Assembly: GCA_036898135.1 (NCBI GenBank)
Contig: CM072523.1
Coordinates: 35,710,863-35,774,862, forward strand
Source of the DNA: Oncomelania hupensis
Taxonomy: Eukaryota; Mollusca; Gastropoda; Littorinimorpha; Pomatiopsidae
DNA length: 64,000 nt
Reading direction: 5' to 3'
The position numbers were made by a program, and so were the translations under genes. Below, piece by piece: positions 20,410 to 29,666 of this stretch (the first letter of the stretch is position 1; each line of letters opens with the position of its first letter). Below the pieces are notes generated by a model. It made no database searches. It saw only the letters and a list, made by a program, of their open reading frames with translations, and was not told the DNA's origin.

Positions 20410-21282
20410 ATGTCAATCGGCCCTCAAATTCCAGTAACCTGTCCTACCATTGAATTGAAAGACTTAGCAGACACAATTGACTTTGATGCGAATGCTATTG
20501 TTGGGTCTATTTACGGTTTCGAATTTACACAAAATGGATATTATAAACGAGCGCTAGTGCCGGCAGTGCCTGAAGTTGCGCAAGTGCCGCCGTCAGTACC
20601 GCCAGAAAAACCGTCTATCGATCAGCTAAAGGACTTTAATGCCGGTAAAGTAGATCCCGATTTTAAGTATGCTATTACTAAACGAGAAAATACCTGGTCT
20701 TTAACACCTATAGACACAGAATTAGATTGGCTTATTAAATTCAAGTGCGAAAGCCCTTACACTTTTATGGGACCAGACAATAAATTTAAGAAAATTATTA
20801 ACGCCGGGCCTATGTTAGTTAGTCTAGTGCCGGATGAAAACAATCGGGAAACCATAGAAGTCAAAGCCTACAAAAAAAGCAACTATGTTTTACATAAGCG
20901 TGAAACCGCAGGGAAAAATGTCAGACTTGTTCTGCAGCCTCCTTTACAGCTAGGTAGTGCAGCTATGATAGTACTGGACATAATTGCTCACAGGCCTACG
21001 CAGAGAAATTTTAATGTAATTCCGCAAGTGTCTCTAAGTTGGGTTGATTTAGATGAGGATCCCAGACGAGTTACAGTATTTATGAAGAAAAGAGAAAATG
21101 AAAATCAGTTTTCCGTATTTACTTCCTCGCCCAAGATAACTTTTGTCCCTGTTCCAAATCCTATTGACAGAATAGCGCAAATTAGCCTAGACAACGTAGA
21201 TCTGTTAGCATTTTATTTCAGCGATCAGATATTTTCTGATAGTCAAATAGAATATTTTGCTAATAAACTAAAATCAAGTTAA
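20410..21282 (+). CDS. Polinton ORF, 290 aa, unknown beta-rich protein
   Basis: Not recognised. A soluble-looking protein with a Pro-rich linker (VPAVPEVAQVPPSVPPEKP, about residues 50-68) between a short N-terminal part and a beta-rich C-terminal two thirds, including IIAHRPTQRNFNVIPQVSLS. No cysteine-histidine clusters or nucleotide-binding motif. Second gene of the plus-strand trio; start context TTTTAAAATACAATG. A capsid-associated or fibre-like role is possible but unsupported. Confidence 0.65.
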   Translation: MSIGPQIPVTCPTIELKDLADTIDFDANAIVGSIYGFEFTQNGYYKRALVPAVPEVAQVPPSVPPEKPSIDQLKDFNAGKVDPDFKYAITKRENTWSLTPIDTELDWLIKFKCESPYTFMGPDNKFKKIINAGPMLVSLVPDENNRETIEVKAYKKSNYVLHKRETAGKNVRLVLQPPLQLGSAAMIVLDIIAHRPTQRNFNVIPQVSLSWVDLDEDPRRVTVFMKKRENENQFSVFTSSPKITFVPVPNPIDRIAQISLDNVDLLAFYFSDQIFSDSQIEYFANKLKSS

Positions 21283-21315
21283 TTATTGTTAACCCTTTTT
21301 TTTCACACTAAAAAT

Positions 21316-21981
21316 ATGACGACAAAATTGTATCCTGCTATAGTGGAAGCAGTAGTGGATGAACAACCAATTGTACAGCCCAGTGCTCCAACGTTAGACT
21401 TAAGTAATGTTCAAACGTTCAGGTTGGAAGAAATAAGAAAAGTTAGGACTCAAATTGAATCAGATATCCAAAAGTACTCTAGATGCAGACGACGGTATTC
21501 CGGCGCTTATAGCACAATAAATTACGTGTCTACTGGTCTAAATGTTATTAATGCAGCGGAAGCTGCGGTCAGCGTGGGATTATTGGTGACTGGAATTGGT
21601 ATACCAATTAGTATTGGATTAGGGGTTGCTGCCGGATTATCTTCAGTTATGTCAGTTTTACTTGGTGTAATTAATACTAAAGTATCTAAGAAACTAGAAA
21701 AACACGACCTCATTTCTAGCCTTGCGATAGCTAAACTTACTAGCATGAACTTAATAATTTCAAAATCTCTAGAAGACACTCAGATTACAGACCAAGAGTT
21801 TGTAATTATCCAGCGAGATTTTGAAGAATATAAAAAGTTGAAGCACGACATACAATCTAAATCTAGGTCTGCACCTGTTAATGTTGAAGAAATTAAAAAA
21901 AAATTAATAGAGGAAGGGAGACTACTGGGACGGAAAGAGCAGCTAGATGCTTTGAAGAAAAAGCTTGGCGCTTCAGAATAA
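21316..21981 (+). CDS. Polinton conserved ORF with coiled coil and central hydrophobic hairpin, 221 aa
   Basis: The ATG at 21,316 (MTTKLYPAIVEAVVDEQP) is chosen because it follows CTAAAAAT like its neighbours; an upstream TTG-initiated extension has no support. Layout: an acidic N-terminus, a basic helix IRKVRTQIESDIQKYSRCRRRY (quoted in part as QIESDIQKYSRCRRRY), a Gly-rich hydrophobic segment LLVTGIGIPISIGLGVAAGL (about residues 87-106), then SKKLEKHDLISSLAIAKLTS and a heptad-like charged C-terminus. This order is familiar from animal Polintons though its role is unknown to me; a membrane-remodelling or internal virion protein is a guess. Last gene of the plus-strand trio; its stop is 6 bp from the polymerase stop (convergent). 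Confidence 0.72.
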   Translation: MTTKLYPAIVEAVVDEQPIVQPSAPTLDLSNVQTFRLEEIRKVRTQIESDIQKYSRCRRRYSGAYSTINYVSTGLNVINAAEAAVSVGLLVTGIGIPISIGLGVAAGLSSVMSVLLGVINTKVSKKLEKHDLISSLAIAKLTSMNLIISKSLEDTQITDQEFVIIQRDFEEYKKLKHDIQSKSRSAPVNVEEIKKKLIEEGRLLGRKEQLDALKKKLGASE

Positions 21982-21987
21982 ATACAG

Positions 21988-24408
21988 TTAACATTTACTC
22001 AAGCCTTCCAGGACTTCCACCTTATTCATAGTCGCAGTCGTAGTCGTAGTCGCAGTTTCTACCTGTAATTTATAGTGGCCTAGAGCGTATGCGAACTCCT
22101 TAGTTACTCTTATTCTCTTTGTGTCATTAGCGCATAATGTTTTTTTGGTCGTCACAGCAGTGGACACTATATGGTTTTTAGACTTTATAGTTGTGTTAGG
22201 GTATGGTTTAACTTCTTTCCCATCTAAGGCTTCCAGGTAGTTTTCGTGTCTGATATCTCTGTTTTTTATTGCAGCTTTTTGGGTGCCTTTTGCTTTTGAA
22301 GATTCTCCCGATTCGTGTTTAATACTGTACTGCTTAGATCGCAGTCCTGCGTATTCTTCAATAAGTTTCCCGTTCATTTCATCTTTCATCAAACCTATTT
22401 TCTTTTGGTTTGCTTTGCTGTACAAAGGGTGAGTTTCAGGGTAGTCACTAGTATCGTAATGTTGCAGTTCCGATTCTAAGTCTTTATAAATGTCTTCAGT
22501 AGGGATGTCTAGTATAAGGGAGTCTGTGTCTGTGTATAAAACTCTGGCCTCCGGGTATTTAGGTTTAAAGTAATCGTAGTAAAATTCGAACATTAATAAT
22601 TTAGAAAGGTCGAGAATAGTCATCCCCATAAACACTGGTTTGTCTAGATTAACTTGTGTGGTTTTCATGGTAACTGCATACAGGGAGTCATGAAACTCTT
22701 TGTAACCAAGGTATTGAGGTTTAGATGTTAATTTAATCGCTTGATTGGGTGATGTAATTAGCCTGACGTCTTTTCGCTTGTATGGGTTCTCCATAGTTTT
22801 ACCAAAACAGCTGTTATTCAGCAGCTTAAAGAAATCTTTTTCAAACGTAGATTGCGCTTGTTTTCTGAGCTGTGTGTTTTTATTGATGTACCCAGCCAAG
22901 ACGTTTGTTTGTTTAAAGAATAAAAGCTTGTGAATCGCTGTGCACTTCATGCCGTGTCTAATGTAGAACTGCAGGTTTCTGTAGTGGCAGACGTAATTAG
23001 ATTTATTATAGAGGTTGGGAATAAGTTTGAGTTGCTTGTCTGTACCATGCAATCTTTCTGGTGCTAATGGGTAATCATTATGTAGGTCGTGTAAAGCATT
23101 GGGATACTCTAGGTCAACTTCGACAATAAACCCTATAGTATGATCTTTAGGGTGATTTAAAATACTGTTTAACCAAGTAAAGTTTGCGGGGTTTGGATTA
23201 ACAAGTAATTTGAAATCTGAAACCGGCAAAAGCTCACTCATTGCCCAACCATATAAATTGTTGGCGTCAAAGTACATTATATAATTAGATTTCTGCGAGG
23301 GGTCATAGTGCTTCAGGTATTTATTGTTGGCTTTGCAATAATTATGAGCTGCCACGCTTATTCCTCCACGAATGCCCGACTCAATCATTGTCATCATTAC
23401 CTGGTCAGTTATGAGATCGATTTTAGAACCGCTAAGTTTTAAGAAAGCATCCCAACTCATTCCTGGCAAAGAAATATAATGAGAAGGGTCGAGGGAGTAA
23501 TGATGTAAACTCGTTTCTCTGTATTTTTCAAACACATCAGCCAACAAACAGACGTCAGCTTTCAAATATATGTCGTGGTAGTCACCAAGGTTTTTACATC
23601 CGAGTGCATTCCAGACGTTGTGAGCATGTTCGTAATCGGTATCACTTATGAAACTTTTATTGAGTGAAGAATAGAAGTTCTCTTTAGGTGGCAATTCCAA
23701 TTCTTCAAACACTTCCCAAGAATCCATGTATTCATAAGGATACACGCCTTTCCGAATAAGTGTAACGTCTGGAAAATATTTGCTAGTGATAGGATAGCTG
23801 GGTAAGTTCTTAGCTAGTGTTTCTAAACTGGAAGACAAATGTTGAAAGCTGTCGTAAAACTTTAATTTATTCAGAGTGAAAGTTTTATATTTTTCTTCTG
23901 TCTCGGCAATACATGACACTTTGTATGCTTTTGTCACTGCCTGCATGATTAAATGGGAGTCGTAATTTCGAAGATTGTGAATGAAAATAGGGAGAGAGAA
24001 ATGTTTGATTCCATAGTCTAAGTTGCATTTCTGATGAGCTGCACCTCTAAATGCCCCTGTTATGTGACAATGATCTCTCACCCTTTGGGTCTTTGCGTCC
24101 TTTGTGTCCTTCGGGTTAAACTCTTTATTACAAATGTGGCAATGTGTAGCTGCTTTAAAATTATGGGAGTCAGATTCAGTAAATATCATGGGCACCGGAT
24201 TATCTAGCTGCAATAAACACAATTTGTATATTTTGTTCATCTCATCTAAGAACTTCCTAGCTGCGTCTGGCCCTCTGTAAATTACCGGCTCTGTATGTTG
24301 TCCGTCGGCTCTAACAACTACATACCCGAAACTGCAGACTTCGTGAAGGTGTGTAAGGAATGAATTAGGCGTACAAAATCCTTGTGGGCCTTGGTATTTT
24401 AAAATCAA
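21988..24408 (-). CDS. Polinton protein-primed family B DNA polymerase, main part
   Basis: Replicates the element. 806 codons hold a Cys/His zinc site of the endonuclease VII type (CHICNKEF ... RDHCHITGAFRGAAHQKC, residues 90-128), exonuclease II (IHNLRNYDSHL, 143-152), exonuclease III (YLKADVCLLADVF, 281-293), polymerase motif A (DANNLYGWAMSELLP, 381-395), motif B (KLLNNSCFGKTMENPYK, 528-544) and motif C (YTDTDSL, 625-631). All palm motifs are intact. The exonuclease I motif (DFE-type), normally shortly before the YRGPDAA-like segment (here residues 44-50), is missing, and the joined length (under 950 aa) is short for the family. The C-terminus has a Thr/Ala repeat from a (GTCGTA)n-type tract. 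The ATG of this ORF is unlikely to be the native start. Confidence 0.93.
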   Translation of the reverse strand: MILKYQGPQGFCTPNSFLTHLHEVCSFGYVVVRADGQHTEPVIYRGPDAARKFLDEMNKIYKLCLLQLDNPVPMIFTESDSHNFKAATHCHICNKEFNPKDTKDAKTQRVRDHCHITGAFRGAAHQKCNLDYGIKHFSLPIFIHNLRNYDSHLIMQAVTKAYKVSCIAETEEKYKTFTLNKLKFYDSFQHLSSSLETLAKNLPSYPITSKYFPDVTLIRKGVYPYEYMDSWEVFEELELPPKENFYSSLNKSFISDTDYEHAHNVWNALGCKNLGDYHDIYLKADVCLLADVFEKYRETSLHHYSLDPSHYISLPGMSWDAFLKLSGSKIDLITDQVMMTMIESGIRGGISVAAHNYCKANNKYLKHYDPSQKSNYIMYFDANNLYGWAMSELLPVSDFKLLVNPNPANFTWLNSILNHPKDHTIGFIVEVDLEYPNALHDLHNDYPLAPERLHGTDKQLKLIPNLYNKSNYVCHYRNLQFYIRHGMKCTAIHKLLFFKQTNVLAGYINKNTQLRKQAQSTFEKDFFKLLNNSCFGKTMENPYKRKDVRLITSPNQAIKLTSKPQYLGYKEFHDSLYAVTMKTTQVNLDKPVFMGMTILDLSKLLMFEFYYDYFKPKYPEARVLYTDTDSLILDIPTEDIYKDLESELQHYDTSDYPETHPLYSKANQKKIGLMKDEMNGKLIEEYAGLRSKQYSIKHESGESSKAKGTQKAAIKNRDIRHENYLEALDGKEVKPYPNTTIKSKNHIVSTAVTTKKTLCANDTKRIRVTKEFAYALGHYKLQVETATTTTTATMNKVEVLEGLSKC

Positions 24409-24797
24409 TGATTCGAAGTCGGCATTCGTAAAGGCATAAGTTTTGATTCAGGGTCCCAAACATATACATTGACTGTTATAGGAGAGTTTTGTGATTCAAA
24501 TTTGTCAATGGCGTCAAGGCTAACAGGGAAATTAATGTCTTTAAGATTTAAGTTCGTTATTTTATCTTTGTATAGCGCCACCCTTTCGGGATGTTCTTTC
24601 GACTGAATAGGATATAATTTAGCCAGAACACACCACATAAAACATTTGTCGTCAGTGTTCTTAATATTCAATACAGCCTTCTTGTCAAGAATTTCTTTGG
24701 GAAGAGGGATATAAGATTTTCCTTTGATTGGATTATACTTTGCAATGTTCAGTTCTAATGATTCTAGAGTTCCTTCGGCCCACCCGGACCCTTTCAT
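24405..24797 (-). pseudogene. Polinton polymerase, N-terminal piece out of frame
   Basis: Encodes MKGSGWAEGTLESLELNIAK, then SYIPLPKEILDKKAVLNIKN and DDKCFMWCVLAKLYPIQ, a conserved block upstream of the exonuclease domain in Polinton polymerases. The only in-frame ATG is at 24,797; upstream in the same frame there is sequence without a start. It ends at a TGA that overlaps the next ORF by 4 bp (ATGA). In relatives this block is followed by roughly 100-200 residues, including exonuclease I, before the part where the main ORF begins; they are absent here. Deletion plus frameshift is the simplest reading; translational coupling of two polypeptides is less likely. Confidence 0.75.
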
Positions 24798-24833
24798 AGT
24801 TGCGCGACCACCGGTTTTTGTAAAAATTTCCAA

Positions 24834-24990
24834 TTCCAGTAGTAAAGTATTTTTTAAGTTTTCTAAGTAAGTTTTCTGTAAGTTTTCTACTTTCTAAATG
24901 AGGTATTTTTTCTAAGTTTTATTTCTAAGTTTTGAAATAAGTTTTGACAAATAACTAATTAACTGGCTAAGTTTTGGAGTTGATGGGGAG
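24834..24990. promoter_or_regulatory. AT-rich AAGTTTT repeats between polymerase and right TIR
   Basis: Several spaced copies of TAAGTTTT or GTAAGTTTTCT in about 130 bp next to the TIR and upstream of the polymerase on its strand. Possible promoter or terminal replication region; no core element was proven. Confidence 0.35.
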
Positions 24991-25150
24991 ACCAAAGACG
25001 CAAGATATACGAATATGTATTATATTTAGCAAATGCCGGATTCCCAGAGTGCTTTGGCACGCCTTTTAAAAAGCTCATAAAACAGCCATAAATTGCAGTA
25101 AAAGGGTGTCAGAAAAACAAGGGCGGTCAGAGCCCATTATTACTATCTCT
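24991..25150 (-). repeat. Polinton right terminal inverted repeat
   Basis: Inverted match to 12,240-12,408, about 160 bp; begins inside the element with ACCAAAGACGCAAGATATAC and ends ACTATCTCT at the target duplication. Confidence 0.92.
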
Positions 25151-25195
25151 TCTGCGCTTATTTCCATTCCAAAGGCTCTGGATAAGTGAAATTGC
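25151..25195 (-). mobile_element. LINE family A, copy 6, continuation right of the Polinton
   Basis: The minus strand reads AFGMEISAE, which joins the KMMTNNTN part at 12,239. The copy is 5' truncated about 45 bp to the right of the Polinton. Confidence 0.85.
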
Positions 25196-26035
25196 ACCCT
25201 CTAATAATCAACAAATGAATCAAGTGACTAATTTCTGCAATGAGTTCTGATCTGACTTTCAGTTTTAAAGAACTTCCAGCATTGATTTAGAATCCATTCA
25301 AAACAATTCTTGAATTATTGTATGTGGAAAATCAAATAAAAAATAAAGCGCCAGAAGTGTGACAATAAGTTCGGCTGTAAATATAGATGTAATGTTTAAA
25401 TATAAACGATTTTTAAATCTTTAAATCAGGTATAATGAATTCTGATCCACTTGCAGTATTATCTAAAACAGATGAACACTTTCAAAGTTATCGGAGATGC
25501 TCTCGGACTGAAGACATTAAAAAAATGTATTTCAGTTGACTTTCTGTAGTCTTTATATTCTATATCAAATCTGCTCTCTTCAGTTCCCAAGATGGTGTAG
25601 GCAATATTGTTATTTTCTCGACTATCGGTTGGTTTAAAAACAACCTAGTATTTTCTATTACTTTACTTGTAAAAGTGCCTAAGTAACAATAGATGCTATT
25701 CGTCTTGCCCTCTTTGGAAAGTCTACGTCAGATCGAATTTTTATTTGATTAATTTATTTCCATTTACTGATGACCTTAACACATATTTTGCGCATGCCCT
25801 TTTTCTAGTTTAATTTAGTGAGAGTACACCTGCTGATTTGTATGTTTTTTCACATGATGCGTGAACAGGTAAACCCAATGCAATTTTAAAAGCTTTGCAG
25901 ACAATGCCCTGTAACTTTCTTAATAAATATTTTGGAGCATTAAAAATACATTTCATGTACATATTTCAATTTTGACCGAATGAGAATGTTGAGAGATAGA
26001 CCAAAGTTTATAAATCTTGACTTCAGTATTGCCTA
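25196..26035. other. AT-rich stretch, no gene recognised
   Basis: No ORF of note and no known motif. The right part may be the 3' untranslated region of the LINE fragment that follows. Confidence 0.5.
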
Positions 26036-26039
26036 TTAA

Positions 26040-27590
26040 TAAGTTTTATAAAATGTAAACTCTATCTTACCTTTGTTAGTGTATACTCTATATGACGATT
26101 GAATTCCAAGATAATTTGTTTGGTTAAATGCATTCCTAGAAAGTTTAGTTTTTCTTTATATTCTATTATGCTATTACTTATATAAAATGTAAGTAGCATG
26201 AAAGGTTTAGAGCGGTAGTCCAACAACATCATGTGAGATATTTTACTTGACAAAGTTAAACTGTTGATATTCATATATTGTACGATATTATTTAAATTTT
26301 GCTGATATAACTTCCGAATGTAATTAACATACCTTTTCGGTTTTTTTTTAAAGTTTCATCCACATGTCCTCGGCATATTGTACCAACACGACATTTTTAG
26401 TAAGTCTATCTTGCAAACCGTGTAATGATATATTGAATAATAAAGGGGCTAACGCCGAACCTTGAGGAATACCAAGTTCTTTTGGACGAATAAATATTTC
26501 CTTTTTTAGTTTGTATAGTTTTTTTCCCACGAAATGCTTAATAAAGTTATAATTTGACCTGATCATCCAATACCTTAAAGTTTGTTCAGTAGTTTAGAAT
26601 GCCAAACCTGATCATAAGCCTTGGCAATATATAAAAAATAAGCACTTCCTTCTAACAAACTTTTTATTTGCGTCGATACTTTAACAAGGTGATCTATAGT
26701 TGATCTATGTTTTTCGGACACCTGCCTGGTTAATAGGGATTATGTTACTTTTCTCATAGTAATATCCTAATCTAATCAGAATTATTTTTTCCAATAGTTT
26801 ACAAACGTTACTTAGTCAGTGTTTATAGGTCCATCGTACTGCAAAGAGCCGAATCAGGACCACAACTAGGTTTAAAGAGGACTCATCCCTGATCCATATA
26901 AAAGATCTCCTAAAAAAAAACTAATTGTAACACTGAAAGCACTCCACTAGCCGGTCACTTTACAATAAAGGCATCCCATGCAGGGGACGCTGAGGCTGTA
27001 CTCTTAATTTATCAAACCCCTGTTTACAAAAATAAAATAGAATATAAACATCCAATGTTGCCAAGGTGAACCAACAGGCCCCATACTCAAATGAAAAGTT
27101 TTGGGAGAGTTTTTAAGAAAAAAAGTAGTGGATTGGTCTAGCGAAGAAGATAGTAGATTGATCAAACAGATTAGGAACGAGAAAGAACAAATGAGAATGG
27201 CAGAAACAGTTGTAATTTAAAGCACTAAATTTTCACAAAGTGGGGATACTATTTATACAGAAAACCTCGCACCCTTACCCCTTACAAACGTGTGACGGAA
27301 TAACTTTTTAAGACCGTTGCTGCTTGTTTCAGCTTTGTGTTTGCCTTGATTATGTATCGGAAATACTATAGATTATTTCCATATCTTAGGAATATTACTG
27401 GAGTCCCATGTTATTTGTATTAAACTATGTAAAGTTGTATCCGGTTATCTGGAAGATGTTTTTTTAATCACATCCTTAACTTCTAGAAGTGTAATTGGCG
27501 CATTTAGAAAAAAAAATATCGTTAGATGGATCTTTAAAAGAATTTAATTTTTCTTCTTGCTTTCTGAATTCTTTTATCTGGAGGCAAACC
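26040..27590 (-). pseudogene. LINE fragment, third family, split by a family R repeat
   Basis: The minus strand carries motif B (GIPQGSALAPLLFNI) and a decayed catalytic motif (VQYAEDMWMKL, where YADD would be expected) at about 26,350-26,500, and upstream pieces of the AYDQVWH-type motif A region around 26,580-26,640. Sequence of the same character continues at 27,290-27,590, so the family R copy at 26,818-27,286 appears inserted in it. Multiple stops and frameshifts. Confidence 0.55.
26818..27286 (-). repeat. Family R retroposon, copy 1 (minus strand)
   Basis: Inverted copy of the 51,710 element. The 3' part shows GAGTCC and CTGATT near 26,850, TAAAGTGACCGGCTAG near 26,960 and the CATGGGATGCC block; the 5' end shows GGGGATACTATTTATAC at about 27,242. 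Diverged and slightly shortened. Confidence 0.8.
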
Positions 27591-27639
27591 ATTGAGTGTG
27601 CTTGCTTTAGAAAACATATCTACAAATGCTTCTGCTTAC

Positions 27640-28895
27640 TCTGTGGCTTCGCATAGTGTCAAGCCAATCCATTCTAGAATGTTGTTCTCCCATATCTTTT
27701 TGTGTATCCCTCTTCTTCTGCCTCCTTGCACCGTGCCTTGCAGGATGGTCTTTGCAAGGTCTGATAATCTGGTGACGTGGACATGCCATCGGAGTTTCCG
27801 TTTCTTCACCTCTGTGAGCAGGTCATCGTGTTGTCCAATGCTTGTGTGATGGGCTGTCGGACTTCGATGTTGGTGATGTGCTGGGTATAATAAATGCCCA
27901 GAAGTTTTCTTTAGCACCTCATCTCTGTGCTTTGTATTCTTCGTTGCAGATGTGCTGTGAGGGTCCATGTTTCGCAATCGTATAGAAAGAGGGAGATGAC
28001 AAGGGAGCGCAGCAGCCTTACCTTGGAATTTAGACTGTTGGTCCTGTCTTTCCAAATGAGCTTCAACCTTGTCAGGGCCGTAGTTGTTTGTGTGATCCTG
28101 GAGAAGACTTCCTGTCTGACACAATGGCTCCTAAATATTTGAAGCTACCCACTGTGTTGAGGGATTGGCCTTGGACTTTGATGTTGATGCCATTGGTTTG
28201 TTGGCCATCATGTTGGTCTTCTCTGCACTTATTTCCACACCATAGGCTATGGAGGTGGTGTCAAACCTCTGTACCAGCAGTCCAAGTTCTTGTTCCTCTC
28301 CAGCTAATCCATCAATGTCATCCGCAAAACGGAGGTTGTAGATTGCTCTTCCCCCTATGCTGACTGTGCCTTCGTAGTCTTCAAGGGCATCTGACATGAT
28401 GCGGTCAAGGAATATGTTGAAGAGTATTGGAGAGAGTTGGCATCCTTGACGCACACTCATTGTTGATCTGAACTAGTTCTAGATGGTGCCGTTGTGGAGG
28501 ACTGCACTGGTAGCCTTGTCATACAGGCTTTTGATGACTTCAATAATTTTAAAGCTGATGTTGAACACTCTGATGGTTGCCCACAGAGCTGCATGCCAGA
28601 CTCAGTCAAACGCTTTCTTGAAATCTACATACACATGATATAGATGTTGTTGGTGCTGTAGATATTTCTCACAGATTATTCTGAGGTTGAAAATCTCCTC
28701 AGTGGTACTTCGCCCTGCTCTAAATCTTCGCCCTGCCCTGAATCCTGCTTGTTCTTCAGCTATGATTTGTTCAGCTTTGGGTTTCAGCCTGTTGAGTATT
28801 ATTTTCAGGAGGACCTTGCTGGGTGGCTGATGAGGCTGATGGTGCGGTAATTTTTACACTCCTGAAGGTTAACCTTTTTGGGAAGAGTGATGACA
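27640..28895 (-). mobile_element. LINE family A, copy 7 (long, frameshifted)
   Basis: Minus-strand RT from about GKVNLQEC at 28,880 down to NILEWIGLTLCEA at 27,640. FADDIDGLAGEEQELG (catalytic FADD) is at about 28,300, EISAEKTNMMANK at about 28,220, WHVHVTRLSDLAKTILQGT at about 27,760. Motif A is out of frame near 28,600. The native 3' tail is missing here, unlike copies 2-6. Confidence 0.88.
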
Positions 28896-29076
28896 AGCGA
28901 GTGAAAAATTTTTAAAAGCCAAAAAAAATCGAACACAAGGTGGAAAAGGTTTGAAAAAAAATCCGAATCCGTGTTTTATTGTATTGTACAGTCTCTTATT
29001 CTGCGAGTGCCTGTGTGAGAGTATGCGTGTGAGCACTTTGATCAGACTTTTTAGTTTGGAATTGCGCTTTAAATAC

Positions 29077-29077
<1 letters not shown>

Positions 29078-29150
<73 letters not shown>

Positions 29151-29165
29151 CAGTAGTAGTAGTAT
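29078..29165. repeat. (TAG)n microsatellite
   Basis: TAG repeat of about 29 units, one CAG variant. Confidence 0.95.
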
Positions 29166-29215
29166 TAACTGCAAGGGTAAAGCCCATATGACACATTTAG
29201 ATAGTAACTGTTTAT

Positions 29216-29660
29216 AGGGTTCAGTAGACTGCGAAGAGTTGAATCAGGACCACATCTTGGTTTAAAGAGGACTCACCCCTGATTCGTTTAAAAGATCTGC
29301 TGAATCAACCCTAATGGTAACACTGAAGGCGATCAGCGGGTCACTTTACAATAAAGGAATGCCATGCAAGGGACTCAGAGGCTCTGCTCTAATTTAGCAA
29401 AATTCCATTTACAAAATATTAATAAAACACATACATTTAAAATGCCTACATTGCTAAAAAAATAATACCATAGAAAGCCCTAGTGACTATTTGGCAGAAA
29501 GCGTCCAATATACCCAACCTGACTCAACAGATCCCATACACAAATGGGGAATTTCGGTAGAGTTTTCAAGAAAATAAAAGTAGGCGAGTGGTCTAGCAAA
29601 CAAGATAGTAGAATGATAAAACCGATTAGGAACGAGAAATAACAAATGAGAATGGCAAAA
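29216..29660 (-). repeat. Family R retroposon, copy 2 (minus strand)
   Basis: Inverted relative of the element at 51,710: GAATCAGGACCACATC, GGTCACTTTACAATAAAG, CCCTAGTGACTATTTGGCAG and AAGTAGGCGAGTGGTCTAGC match its minus strand. The outermost 5' ~60 bp are missing; a Gypsy LTR starts directly at 29,667. Confidence 0.8.
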
Positions 29661-29666
29661 ACAGTA

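Larger units (their letters stand above)
12240..25150. mobile_element. Polinton/Maverick element, 12.9 kb
   Basis: Large DNA transposon/endogenous virus-like element. Both ends start AGAGATAG in inverted orientation. TCTGC is repeated outside both ends (12,235-12,239 and 25,151-25,155); allowing one mismatch gives the 6-bp duplication usual for Polintons (CTCTGC/TTCTGC). Inside are a DD35E integrase, an FtsK/HerA-type packaging ATPase, a probable double-jelly-roll capsid protein, a protein-primed family B polymerase and about nine further ORFs, several with membrane segments. All ORFs except the polymerase are open end to end. No adenain-like maturation protease was recognised. Gene order left to right: 78 aa (-), 148 aa (-), 135 aa (-), 141 aa (+), integrase (+), ATPase (-), capsid (-), 424 aa (+), 410 aa (-), 232 aa (+), 290 aa (+), 221 aa (+), polymerase (-). 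Confidence 0.95.

Noticed and set aside
21286..21315. TTG-initiated extension of the 221-aa Polinton ORF
   Set aside because: The ATG at 21,316 has the element's usual A-run context; the extension is low-complexity.
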